A stretch of 64,000 nucleotides of DNA from Celerinatantimonas sp046054195 (GTDB lineage: Bacteria; Pseudomonadota; Gammaproteobacteria; Enterobacterales; Celerinatantimonadaceae): NCBI RefSeq assembly GCF_046054195.1, contig NZ_JBEQCS010000013.1, positions 1 through 64,000 of the forward strand, read 5' to 3'. Both the position numbers and the translations under genes were made by a program. Positions 45,442-54,207 of the stretch are shown here, piece by piece. The notes under the pieces are model-generated. The model did not search any database. It was not told where the DNA came from and saw only the letters and a list, made by a program, of their open reading frames with translations. The number at the start of each line of letters is the position of its first letter. Within the stretch, counting starts at the first letter, position 1.

Positions 45442-46740
45442 TTAGTTGTTCATAATTTCATCAAAAGCTTTAGTTACTTCTGTTACTTTAGCTTTATCAA
45501 GAATCAGATCAACCGCTTGTTCTTCAAGAACAACGTTAGAGAGGTTCTCTTTCATTTCTTTATTATTATTATAGTATTCGATCACCTGTTCTGGCTGTTC
45601 ATAAGCAGAAGCAATCTCTTTTAAGTGTTCCTGAACTTTTTCATCATCTGCTTTAAGTTCATTTACTTTGATTACTTCACCTAACAACAAGCCAACTTTA
45701 ACGCGGCGCTGTGCCTGTTCTTCGAACAGTTCATCAGGTAAGTTAGGCAGGTTTTTAGGATCAACCTGGCCACCGAAGCGTTCCATTGCCTGCTTGCGCA
45801 GCTGTTCAACTTCGTTTTTAACCAATGCACTAGGAACAGTGATGTCATTTGCTTCAAGCAATTTATCCAAAACCTGCTCTTTAATATCACTGCGCAGTTT
45901 TTGTTTAAGTTCACGTTCCATATTTTTTTGAAGTTCAGCTTTAAGATCAGCCAATTCGCCAGATTCAATGCCGAACTGTTTGATAAAGTCTGCAGTTACT
46001 TCAGGAAGCTCAGCTTTTTCAACTTTAGTTAAAGTGATATCAAACTCTGCTTCTTTACCTTTTAGGTTTTCTGCGTGATAGTCTTCTGGGAAAGTTACTT
46101 TAATCGTAAACTGTTCACCCGCTTTATGAGATTTCAGACCATCTTCGAAACCTGGGATCATACGACCAGAACCGATTTCTAAAGAGAAACCTTCAGCTTT
46201 GCCACCTTCAAACTCTTCGCCATCAATTTTACCAACGAAGTCAAATGTAGCACGATCGCCTTCTTCCAGAGCGCCATCAGCTGCTTCAACCCAGTTAACA
46301 CGCTGTTTACGCAAAGTTTCAACCATATTGTCAACATCACCGTCGGCAACTTCAGCTGAAACTTTTTCAATTTCTAGCGCAGCAAAGTCGTTTAATTCAA
46401 CTTCAGGGAAAACTTCAAAAGTTGCACTAAAGTGGAATTGACCATCTTTAACTTCGCCAACTTCCAGAGTTGGAGCACCTGCAGGAGTAATTTTTTCCTG
46501 GATCACTGCTTCATAGAAATGACGTTGCATTGCTTTGTCTTTGACATCCGCTTCGATTGCTGCGCCATAGCGTTTTTGAATCACTGATGCTGGTACTTTA
46601 CCAGGACGGAACCCTGGCATCCGTTCACGCTTAGCAATATCACGAACCGCTTGTTTGATTTCCTCATCAATAGTTTGCGCGTCAACAGCAATTGACAGAC
46701 GACGCTCCAAACCTTCAGTCGTTTCTAATGAAACCTGCAT
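45442..46740 (-). CDS. tig: Trigger factor
   Basis: Ribosome-bound chaperone with peptidyl-prolyl isomerase activity, 432 residues. The N-terminal ribosome-binding loop contains the signature GFRPGKVPASVIQKRYG. The FKBP-type PPIase domain (about 150-245, EEGDRATFDFVGKIDGEEF) and a helical C-terminal cradle follow. ATG follows GAGGTAAGAAA. It heads the tig-clpP-clpX group. Confidence 0.97.
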   Translation of the reverse strand: MQVSLETTEGLERRLSIAVDAQTIDEEIKQAVRDIAKRERMPGFRPGKVPASVIQKRYGAAIEADVKDKAMQRHFYEAVIQEKITPAGAPTLEVGEVKDGQFHFSATFEVFPEVELNDFAALEIEKVSAEVADGDVDNMVETLRKQRVNWVEAADGALEEGDRATFDFVGKIDGEEFEGGKAEGFSLEIGSGRMIPGFEDGLKSHKAGEQFTIKVTFPEDYHAENLKGKEAEFDITLTKVEKAELPEVTADFIKQFGIESGELADLKAELQKNMERELKQKLRSDIKEQVLDKLLEANDITVPSALVKNEVEQLRKQAMERFGGQVDPKNLPNLPDELFEEQAQRRVKVGLLLGEVIKVNELKADDEKVQEHLKEIASAYEQPEQVIEYYNNNKEMKENLSNVVLEEQAVDLILDKAKVTEVTKAFDEIMNN

Positions 46741-47351
46741 TTTCTTACCTCGTATCGGTCAGTTCTTACTGACTTTTTCTCCAGAGTAAACTTTTAGAAC
46801 AACGCTTATCAAGCGAGGTCCTGTTTAGATTTAGCGGCTATATTCAACATCAGCTGAAACTGGACTTTAGCTTACTAAAAGTCCCCTAACCCAGTAAACC
46901 TAAACAGGACCTCACCGTATTGAAATCGGTTAATTTGAGTTTACAACCTTTAATTAAGACGCCGCATTATAGCGATGCTTTGTGCATGAGTCGAGATGGT
47001 GTCGGTAAATTCGCGTCTTTGAAGCCAAAAACACAGATTTAAGTCACTTTTCTGTGCATTAAATAAGCAATCGGAGTGAAAGATTGCGTTTATATATAAA
47101 ACGAGGTTTCTAAAAACACAGATCACCAAATTTATATCAAAAAAAGCAATATTTTTAATATTTACGGTTATAAAAAGGACGTATAATTTTAACTAAAGAA
47201 TACTTTTTAGCATTTAGCGCTTCACATTCGCATGATTTTGCCGCACTATACATAGCATGAGGTCTTAACCTCGATTAAATAACCAATATTCAGGCATAAA
47301 AACTAAAGATGGCCAGCATCGAGACTGGTTGGAGTAAAGTGGGAAAGTCCA
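46741..47351. other. Long divergent tig/leuC intergenic region
   Basis: 611 bp without a supported protein gene. It holds a small hairpin in the tig leader (GTCAGT-TCTT-ACTGAC near 46757-46772), a larger cruciform-forming element at 46815-46913, and AT-rich sequence towards leuC that should include its promoter. No leucine-rich leader peptide was recognised before leuC. Confidence 0.55.
46815..46913. repeat. 99-bp element bounded by 14-bp inverted repeats
   Basis: GAGGTCCTGTTTAG at 46815-46828 is exactly repeated in reverse at 46900-46913. Inside, ACTGG/CCAGT (46859-46863, 46891-46895) and ACTTT/AAAGT (46864-46868, 46878-46882) can form a nested second stem. A separate CGCTT-ATC-AAGCG hairpin abuts it on the left. 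It could be a small RNA, a structured tig leader, or a MITE-like insertion. No family was recognised. Confidence 0.6.
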
Positions 47352-48749
47352 ATGAAAAAGACAATGTATGAAAAAATTTGGGATGCACACCTGGTTCATT
47401 CTCCAGAAAACGGCACCCCATTACTTTATGTTGATCGTCATTTAATGCATGAGGTCACAAGCCCCCAAGCATTTGAAGGACTAAAAGTTGCGGGACGAAA
47501 AATCCGCAATCCCCACAGTATCCTAGCAACAATGGATCATTGTATTCCGACTATCAATCGCGATTCGATCAGTGACCCAATTGGCCGCAAACAGGTTGAA
47601 ACGCTGGCACACAACTGCGCAGAAAACGGTTTAAATCTGTATGACATGAGTAACCAGAACAATGGCATCATCCATATCGTAGTTCCTGAACATGGTTTTG
47701 TTCACCCAGGGATGGTGGTCTGTTGCGGTGACAGCCATACAGCCACGCACGGTGCATTTGGTGCATTAGCATTTGGTATTGGAACATCTGAGGTTGAGCA
47801 TATTATGGCCACTCAGACCATTCAGCAGAAAAAATCTAAGACCATGAACATCATCGTTAATGGCAAGTTGCCAGAATTTGCAACGGCTAAAGATATTGCG
47901 CTGGCTATTATTGGCAAAACTGGCACAGCTGGCGGGACTGGCCATGTCATTGAATTTTCTGGTCAAGCCATTGAAGATTTATCAATGGAAGGTCGAATGA
48001 CGCTTTGTAATATGGCGATTGAAGCGGGCGCTCGTGCAGGCTTAATTGCCCCTGATGAAAAAACGTTTGAATTTTTAAAAGACAAAGAGTTTGCACCTAA
48101 AGAAGAATACTGGGAACAAGCGGTTAAATACTGGAAATCACTGCGAACTGATGACGGCGCACAATTTGATAAAGTAGTTGAGCTCGATGGTGACGATATT
48201 TCACCACAGGTTACCTGGGGCACATCACCAGAGCAAGTATTAGCCGTTGATCAGCCACTGCCTGATCCAACGCAAATGAGTGACTTGATTAAATCCCAAG
48301 CTGCAACGAACGCTCTTAAATATATGGGTTTACAACCGGGTATTAAGCTCACTGATGTCAGCGTAGATGTCGTCTTTATCGGTTCATGCACGAATGGCCG
48401 AATCGAAGACTTTCGTCAGGCTGCGGCATTACTTAAGGGTAAAAAAGTAGCACCGGGGGTCGAAGCTATCGCCGTACCAGGTTCTTATCCTGTTAAATTG
48501 CAGGCAGAAAAAGAAGGGTTGGATAAAATTTTCATCGAAGCGGGTTGGCAATGGCGAGAACCTGGCTGTTCAATGTGCTTGGCTATGAATGGTGACAACC
48601 TCAAACCTGGACAGCGCAGTGCATCAACTTCAAACCGAAACTTCGAAGGTCGTCAGGGCAAAGGTGGACGGACTCACTTAGTTTCTCCAGCGATGGCAGC
48701 CGCGGCTTCTGTTGCAGGAAAATTTGTTGATTTGCGCCACTGGAAATAA
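47352..48749 (+). CDS. leuC: 3-isopropylmalate dehydratase, large subunit
   Basis: 465 residues, aconitase family. The [4Fe-4S] ligands are in FIGSCTNGRIEDF and GCSMCLAMN. The N-terminal MYEKIWDAHLV and CGDSHTATHGAFG are typical. Interconverts 2- and 3-isopropylmalate with LeuD. ATG at 47352 follows GGAGTAAAGTGGGAAAGTCC. leuD begins 29 bp after the stop; leuA and leuB are not part of this unit. Confidence 0.97.
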   Translation: MKKTMYEKIWDAHLVHSPENGTPLLYVDRHLMHEVTSPQAFEGLKVAGRKIRNPHSILATMDHCIPTINRDSISDPIGRKQVETLAHNCAENGLNLYDMSNQNNGIIHIVVPEHGFVHPGMVVCCGDSHTATHGAFGALAFGIGTSEVEHIMATQTIQQKKSKTMNIIVNGKLPEFATAKDIALAIIGKTGTAGGTGHVIEFSGQAIEDLSMEGRMTLCNMAIEAGARAGLIAPDEKTFEFLKDKEFAPKEEYWEQAVKYWKSLRTDDGAQFDKVVELDGDDISPQVTWGTSPEQVLAVDQPLPDPTQMSDLIKSQAATNALKYMGLQPGIKLTDVSVDVVFIGSCTNGRIEDFRQAAALLKGKKVAPGVEAIAVPGSYPVKLQAEKEGLDKIFIEAGWQWREPGCSMCLAMNGDNLKPGQRSASTSNRNFEGRQGKGGRTHLVSPAMAAAASVAGKFVDLRHWK

Positions 48750-48777
48750 CACCGTCACTCGTCATAGGAAAAAGATA

Positions 48778-49395
48778 ATGAAAGCTTATAAAACTCATAC
48801 TTCAATTGCGGTGGCGATGAATCGTTCAAATGTTGACACCGACCAAATTATCCCAAAACAGTTTTTGAAAAAAGTGGAACGTACTGGCTTTGGCATCCAC
48901 TTATTTAACGACTGGCGTTACTTGAACGATGGCAGTGATAACCCAGACTTTGAGCTGAACCAACCAGAAGTGAAAGGTGCTAAAATTCTAGTTGCGGGTG
49001 ATAACTTTGGTTGCGGTAGTTCACGTGAACACGCACCTTGGGCTATTGCTGATTATGGTTTTAATACCGTTATTTCAACCAGTTTTGCGGACATCTTTTT
49101 TAATAACTGTTTTAAAAATGGTATTTTGCCTATCCGTGTGACCAAAGAACAACTCGCTGCGCTGTTTGCTGAGCTTGAAGAGCACCCTGGCAGCCAGTTC
49201 ACGATCAATCTGGCGCAGCAGACTATTTCCACTCCAAAAGGGCTTGAAATCTCTTTTGAGGTTGATTCATTCCGCAAGCATAGTTTGCTTGAAGGGTTAG
49301 ATGACATCGGTTGGACATTGCAACACGAGTCAAAAATTACCACGTTTGAAGAGAAGCAAAAGCAGCAACTTCCATGGTTGTGGCCACAACAATAG
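48778..49395 (+). CDS. leuD: 3-isopropylmalate dehydratase, small subunit
   Basis: 205 residues, swivel domain of the LeuCD enzyme. Motif VAGDNFGCGSSREHAPWAIAD is intact. I start at the ATG at 48778 after AGGAAAAAGATA; an upstream in-frame ATG at 48712 lies inside leuC and gives an unsupported extension. Confidence 0.97.
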   Translation: MKAYKTHTSIAVAMNRSNVDTDQIIPKQFLKKVERTGFGIHLFNDWRYLNDGSDNPDFELNQPEVKGAKILVAGDNFGCGSSREHAPWAIADYGFNTVISTSFADIFFNNCFKNGILPIRVTKEQLAALFAELEEHPGSQFTINLAQQTISTPKGLEISFEVDSFRKHSLLEGLDDIGWTLQHESKITTFEEKQKQQLPWLWPQQ

Positions 49396-49432
49396 TACTT
49401 TAGGTTTTACAAAAGCCAAGTCATTCATCAGG

Positions 49433-49462
49433 CGCCAACAAACTCATATGTTGGCGTTTTTT
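49433..49462 (+). terminator. Terminator of leuCD
   Basis: CGCCAACA, 8-nt loop, TGTTGGCG, then six T. Confidence 0.88.
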
Positions 49463-49787
49463 ATTTAACCGATCAATAGCCGCAAGCGTCCAACAATCCT
49501 CTGTGAGTTCTCTTTAAGCGATGTCGATTAGAGCGCCAATCATATTTACGCAGATTCATTCTCAACATTGCCCCGTTAGCTAAAAAGTCAATTTGTTACA
49601 CAAACAAGCCCATAACTAATTAGTCCACTCAACTAAATAGATATTTTTATAAATCTATAAATAATGATTGCGATCAGTTACTAACTGATGCATAACTAAG
49701 AGCATACTTACGATAAAAAATAATAACTTATTACTGTTACCCTGCTCCTGGCTTATACGGATACGACCACAATTGAGGAGATTTGGA
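49463..49787. promoter_or_regulatory. Upstream region of the Mop gene with a perfect 17-bp palindrome
   Basis: 325 bp without a gene. ATCAGTTACTAACTGAT at 49673-49689 is a perfect palindrome, about 100 bp before the Mop gene and so a candidate operator. It does not look like a ModE box. The surroundings are very AT-rich. Confidence 0.45.
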
Positions 49788-49997
49788 ATGAAACTAAGCG
49801 CAAGAAATCAGTTTAAAGGGATCGTAAAATCAATCACTACTGGCGCAGTAAATAGTGAAGTGCATATCGAATTAGCCGATGGGCTAGTTATTTCATCGAT
49901 TATTACCAATGGCGCAGTCGAAAATTTAGGATTAACAGTGGGCCAGCCTGCCTTTGCAGTGATTAAAGCAACCGATGTATTAATCGGTATTGAATAG
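49788..49997 (+). CDS. Molybdopterin/molybdate-binding protein (Mop/TOBE single domain)
   Basis: 69-residue TOBE/Mop protein: KLSARNQFKGIVKSITTGAV, NSEVHIELADGLVISSIIT and NLGLTVGQPAFAVIKATDVL are typical. Such molbindins bind molybdate in oligomers and act as store or buffer. I start at the ATG at 49788, 7 nt after GAGGAG. No mod transporter is adjacent. Confidence 0.92.
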   Translation: MKLSARNQFKGIVKSITTGAVNSEVHIELADGLVISSIITNGAVENLGLTVGQPAFAVIKATDVLIGIE

Positions 49998-50043
49998 TCT
50001 TGAAGTGAAGGCCAAGAATTTTCTTGGCTTTCATTTTTAATGA

Positions 50044-51222
50044 TTACAGGTGTGCATTTAATCGCGCTAAACCGGCATCAAGGTCGCCAATCAAATCATC
50101 GACATCTTCTAAGCCAATATGCAAACGAATTAAAGGCCCTTTCGCTTGCCACTTAGTCACTGAGCGCAGATGTGCAACATGATCTGGCATATGTCCTAAA
50201 ATTAAGCTTTCAAACCCGCCCCATGAAAAACCAATTTTAAAATGTTCCATTTCATTGAGCATCGCATCAATCCCAGCCTGAGTGCCCTGCTTAAGAACAA
50301 AAGAGAACAACCCATTAGAACCTTGAAAATCACGGGTAAAGAACTCATGTCCTGGACATGTAGCCAAAGCAGGATGACGAACGTGGTCCACTTCATCACG
50401 TTTGGCCAACCAATGAGCGACTGCCAGAGCATTTTTTTGATGCTGACGCATTCTCACCCCTAAGGTTCGAACGCCTCGTAGTGCTAAATACAGATCGTCC
50501 GGTGAAGTACATTGGCCCAACAAATAACTGTTTTCGCGTAATTGATCCCAATATTCAGCGGTGGTGGTTGCAGTTCCTAACATCACATCAGAATGACCAA
50601 CAATATATTTAGTCGCAGCTTGAATAGAGACATCGATACCTAATTCAAATGGCTGTAAATTCACAGGTGATGCCCAAGTATTATCAAGCATCGTCATAAT
50701 CCCATGCGCCTTAGCCACTTTAGTAATGGCTGGAACATCCTGAACTTCTAAAGTGATAGAGCCCGGTGATTCAAGATAGATGACTTTGGTATTAGGCTGA
50801 ATCAGCGACTCAATATCTGCACCAATGAGCGGGTCGTAATAGGTCGTTTCAATCCCATAACGAGATAATAGTTTGTCACACAGGTCACGAGTTGGCTCAT
50901 AGACGCTGTCAACCACCAACAGATGATCGCCTGCACTTAAAAATGACAACAAAGCACCGCTAATAGCTGCTGTACCCGAAGGATAAAGCGCGCACCCGAC
51001 ACCGCCCTCAAGTTCGTTTATCGCATCTTGAAAGGCAAATGCAGTCGATGTACCACGACGGCCATAAAATAACGTTTTACCTTCACGATGCTGTGTCGCA
51101 TATTTCATCTGTTCGACATTATCGAAAACAACAGTGGATGCTCTTGAAACAGCTGGATTAACCGCGCCTCGAGTCCATTCATTCTTGCGGCCAGAAGCCA
51201 CATATTTCGTATCTTTTTTCAT
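50044..51222 (-). CDS. metC: Cystathionine beta-lyase
   Basis: 392-residue PLP enzyme of the Cys/Met gamma-family. It splits cystathionine into homocysteine, pyruvate and ammonia. PLP-binding signature SIQAATKYIVGHSDVMLG carries the Schiff-base Lys; YPSGTAAISGALLSFL and YEPTRDLCDKLL favour MetC over MetB. No clear MetJ box was seen upstream. Confidence 0.94.
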   Translation of the reverse strand: MKKDTKYVASGRKNEWTRGAVNPAVSRASTVVFDNVEQMKYATQHREGKTLFYGRRGTSTAFAFQDAINELEGGVGCALYPSGTAAISGALLSFLSAGDHLLVVDSVYEPTRDLCDKLLSRYGIETTYYDPLIGADIESLIQPNTKVIYLESPGSITLEVQDVPAITKVAKAHGIMTMLDNTWASPVNLQPFELGIDVSIQAATKYIVGHSDVMLGTATTTAEYWDQLRENSYLLGQCTSPDDLYLALRGVRTLGVRMRQHQKNALAVAHWLAKRDEVDHVRHPALATCPGHEFFTRDFQGSNGLFSFVLKQGTQAGIDAMLNEMEHFKIGFSWGGFESLILGHMPDHVAHLRSVTKWQAKGPLIRLHIGLEDVDDLIGDLDAGLARLNAHL

Positions 51223-51417
51223 AAAACCTACAAATCTGTTCGATAGGCGCTTAATTTAAATCCGCCATAGCTCCTTGAAAAGTTGCTCTAGCGCGAAGAA
51301 TTAACGCAATATTATGTATGTTCTTTATATTGCTAAAAATAACATATATCCAATATCTTAAACTAATAAAGGATGAGTTTTAGCTATATGTCCACCTGTA
51401 ACTGACTCAATTGCAAT

Positions 51418-51855
51418 CTAGATTTTTGGTTCTAATCGCTCGTTATCAGATTGACGTTTTGAAGGCTTAGACTTCGCCGTATCATCTGAAGAGTCACTAT
51501 TACTTTTAAAATTAATTAGGATCCCAACTAAAGCCACCACCATAATCCATAAAATTAATGCATGTCGCATCTGTAAAAATGGAGAGAGGCTTGAGAAAAA
51601 GGTCACTGAATCCCACTGCGAAAATTGGGTAAACAACCAAACACTCCCCTGCCAAACCCAACCGAGGCCAACGGCACTTGCCAACAGAGCAATAAAGGCT
51701 AATTTACGATACCAAATTCCCCATGCACACAACATGCAGATTAAGCCAACAAACAAAGTCGCACTAAACCAAAATAATGGGGCTGGAGAAGCTAGTTGCA
51801 TCAGTGCGCACGCACATAAAATCAATACCATTAATCCGGCAAAAAAACGCTTCAT
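51418..51855 (-). CDS. Small integral membrane protein of unknown function
   Basis: 145 residues with about four hydrophobic segments (MVLILCACALMQLA, LFWFSATLFVGLICMLCAWG, LAFIALLASAVGLGWVW, ALILWIMVVALVGILI). The C-terminal tail is hydrophilic and rich in Ser, Asp and Lys. The first segment could be mistaken for a lipoprotein signal, but there is no proper lipobox. I do not recognise the family. Confidence 0.6.
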   Translation of the reverse strand: MKRFFAGLMVLILCACALMQLASPAPLFWFSATLFVGLICMLCAWGIWYRKLAFIALLASAVGLGWVWQGSVWLFTQFSQWDSVTFFSSLSPFLQMRHALILWIMVVALVGILINFKSNSDSSDDTAKSKPSKRQSDNERLEPKI

Positions 51856-51877
51856 ACAGACAACTCTCCGCTTCGAT

Positions 51878-51903
51878 CAAAAAAGCCCCATATAAAATGA
51901 GGC
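51878..51903 (-). terminator. Terminator after galM
   Basis: Minus strand: AGCCTCAT, TTTAT loop, ATGGGGCT (one G-T pair), then a T-run. It separates galM from the membrane protein gene. Confidence 0.75.
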
Positions 51904-51934
51904 TCCATTCATTTTTATCTATTTATCCTAGCAT

Positions 51935-52987
51935 TTAGCAATGAAAGGCAAAAGTCGTCGAATGCTTAAATGGTTTTTCAGGACGAACAATACATTCTTG
52001 TGCACTGTCACTATTGGGTTGATCTGGCATATATTGCGTTTCTAAACAAAAACCATCGCGGTTCTGATAGACCAGCTCATTATGACCTCGAGTGCCTTCT
52101 AAATATTGCCCGGTATATAACTGCACAGCAGGCGACGTCGTATAAAGCGATAAAACGACCTGTTCATCACCAGAGCGAACTTGTGCATCAGGCTGACTCT
52201 CATCACTGTGATTTAATATAAAGCAGTGATCAAACCCACGATAGCGCTGGTCTGAAACAATTTTGCGCCAATCCTGATTGAGTGGTTTGGCTTTTCTAAA
52301 ATCAAATGCAGTCTGCTCAACACTCGCCGGAGCGCCTTTAGGCAAACTAGCTTTATCTACAGGCAGATAGCTGTTCGCGTCAATTTGTGCAACATGGTTA
52401 CCCACATCCCCAGCAACACCATCTAAGTTAAAGTAGCTATGGTTAGTCAGATTAAACGGACAAGCTTTATCGACGGTGGCTTCATAATCAATGCGAATAT
52501 TATTATCTTCGCTTAATGTATACATAACCGTCACGGTCGCATTTCCTGGAAAACCTTCGTCACCATCAGGTGAGAGCAAGGTAAAACGAACCGCTGGAAT
52601 TTCATCAATAATTTCCGCATCCCAGAGTTGATGAGCAAAGCCAATAGGCCCGCCATGCAAACAATTATCGCCTTCGTTGGCAATCAATTTGTATTCTTGA
52701 CCATCAACGCTGAACTTAGCACCACGAATGCGGTTGGCATATCGCCCAACGGTTGCACCCAGGTATGGACTCTGCAGATAATCTTCAAGTGTATCGCAGC
52801 CTAAAACCAACTGGCGCAAATTACCGTTTGGCATGGCCAATTTAAATGACGTTAACGTCGCCCCCCAATCAGAGACAGTTAATCGAGTTCCCCGTCTATT
52901 AGTCAGGTGGAAATGACGAGCGGTCTGGCCGTCTGGGGTTGCTTGCCATTTTTCCCAAGTGACCGAAATATCAGCTCGCTGAGCCAT
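51935..52987 (-). CDS. galM: Aldose 1-epimerase (galactose mutarotase)
   Basis: 350 residues from the ATG at 52987, 6 nt after CGGGAG; an upstream in-frame GTG at 53038 adds 17 residues without signal. Interconverts alpha and beta anomers. Catalytic His in NLTNHSYFNLDG and Glu in RDGFCLETQYMPDQPN. The gal operon is not adjacent, so its role may be general sugar use. Confidence 0.94.
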   Translation of the reverse strand: MAQRADISVTWEKWQATPDGQTARHFHLTNRRGTRLTVSDWGATLTSFKLAMPNGNLRQLVLGCDTLEDYLQSPYLGATVGRYANRIRGAKFSVDGQEYKLIANEGDNCLHGGPIGFAHQLWDAEIIDEIPAVRFTLLSPDGDEGFPGNATVTVMYTLSEDNNIRIDYEATVDKACPFNLTNHSYFNLDGVAGDVGNHVAQIDANSYLPVDKASLPKGAPASVEQTAFDFRKAKPLNQDWRKIVSDQRYRGFDHCFILNHSDESQPDAQVRSGDEQVVLSLYTTSPAVQLYTGQYLEGTRGHNELVYQNRDGFCLETQYMPDQPNSDSAQECIVRPEKPFKHSTTFAFHC

Positions 52988-53502
52988 GTTATTCTCCCGT
53001 AAACTTTCAGCTAAGGCACTATTAACGTGTTGCGGCACGAGTCACACTGTGCTGTAAAATAACGCTATTAAATCAAACCACAGCAGACAAACCCAGATCT
53101 ACATCGCAAAATGACGGTAACACGGTTCTATTTGCTTAAAATATATACGATTTAAGCTTACCAACCATTTGTGCTTTAACAATCGTTGTTTTAGCGCCCT
53201 GACAAAACCCTAATCACTAATAATGAATATTTTGCCTCTATCGTTGATAAACACAAGGGCAATTCCCTGCTAAATAAGTATTTTTTACCTTTAATGATAT
53301 GTTTCCCAGCAAATGATAGCGATACGCGCAACTTCGTTACAATATTGGCTCATTTGCATTAACGGTTATAACAATGATGCAGATAATACGCTTATATTTT
53401 TCGCCAGATACAGAGCAAATTAGCCAGTTGTGAGCTTAAAGAAAGCTATCATGACCACAGCGCTTGGATTAAACTATAAATTTACCTTAAAGATGTACTC
53501 AA
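52988..53502. other. Divergent galM/rsuA intergenic region
   Basis: 515 bp of AT-rich sequence. I see no open frame with good start signals, no structured RNA and no repeat, so it is best read as promoter and spacer DNA. Confidence 0.5.
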
Positions 53503-54207
53503 ATGCTCCAAAGACTGGACAAATTCGTCAGCCATGCAACGGGCTTACCTCGTAGTGAGGTTAAACGGCGGCTCAATCACAAACAAATTTCACTGAATGG
53601 TCAAATCGTCACTCAAGGGAAAATATCAGTCTCAGATAAAGACACCATCACCTTTGAAGGAAAAGAACTTCATCTAAGCTTGCCTGGCTATTTTATGCTC
53701 AACAAGCCCGCAGGTTATACAAGCACCAGAGAGGATGCCAATCATCCCAGTGCACTCGATCTCATCGAGGAGTTTTGCAACCCGGCTCTACATGCTGCGG
53801 GCAGACTTGATGCGGACACCACCGGTTTACTGCTATTAACCAACGACGGGCAATGGTCCCACCAAGTCACCTCGCCTCGCCATCACCAGCACAAGATATA
53901 CTTAACAACCCTTGCCGAGCCCCTAACAGAGCAAGCTTTGCGGTTATTGAGTGAAGGCGTTATGCTTCGCGGCGAAGAGACTCCCACACTACCTGCCCAA
54001 GTTGAACGAGTGGATGAGCAAATAATCCGGTTGAGTATCATTGAAGGGCGCTACCATCAAGTTAAAAGAATGGTCGCAGCCGTTGGTAACAAAGTGACCG
54101 CTTTACACCGTGAACAAATAGGTACTATTAGCCTTGATGGAAATTTACAACCAGGTGAATACCGCAGACTGAGTGATCAAGAAGTCAGCGCATTTTTATC
54201 ATCCTGA
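53503..54207 (+). CDS. rsuA: 16S rRNA pseudouridine(516) synthase
   Basis: 234 residues. N-terminal S4 domain (MLQRLDKFVSHATGLPRSEVKRRL), then the RsuA-family catalytic core with Asp in AAGRLDADTTGLLLLTNDG, and the later YHQVKRMVAAVGNKVTALHRE. This short form fits RsuA better than RluB/E/F. Its 3' end overlaps the convergent diguanylate cyclase gene by about 31 bp. Confidence 0.92.
   Translation: MLQRLDKFVSHATGLPRSEVKRRLNHKQISLNGQIVTQGKISVSDKDTITFEGKELHLSLPGYFMLNKPAGYTSTREDANHPSALDLIEEFCNPALHAAGRLDADTTGLLLLTNDGQWSHQVTSPRHHQHKIYLTTLAEPLTEQALRLLSEGVMLRGEETPTLPAQVERVDEQIIRLSIIEGRYHQVKRMVAAVGNKVTALHREQIGTISLDGNLQPGEYRRLSDQEVSAFLSS

Noticed and set aside
46757..46778. Plus-strand terminator upstream of tig
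   Set aside because: GTCAGT-TCTT-ACTGAC-TTTTT looks like one, but no plus-strand gene ends there; more likely a small hairpin in the tig leader.
48712..48777. N-terminal extension of LeuD
   Set aside because: It would overlap the end of leuC by 38 bp and adds residues absent from the family; the ATG at 48778 has a good Shine-Dalgarno.
49463..49787. Molybdenum cofactor riboswitch before the Mop gene
   Set aside because: I found no structure matching the Moco RNA; only one DNA-type palindrome and AT-rich sequence.
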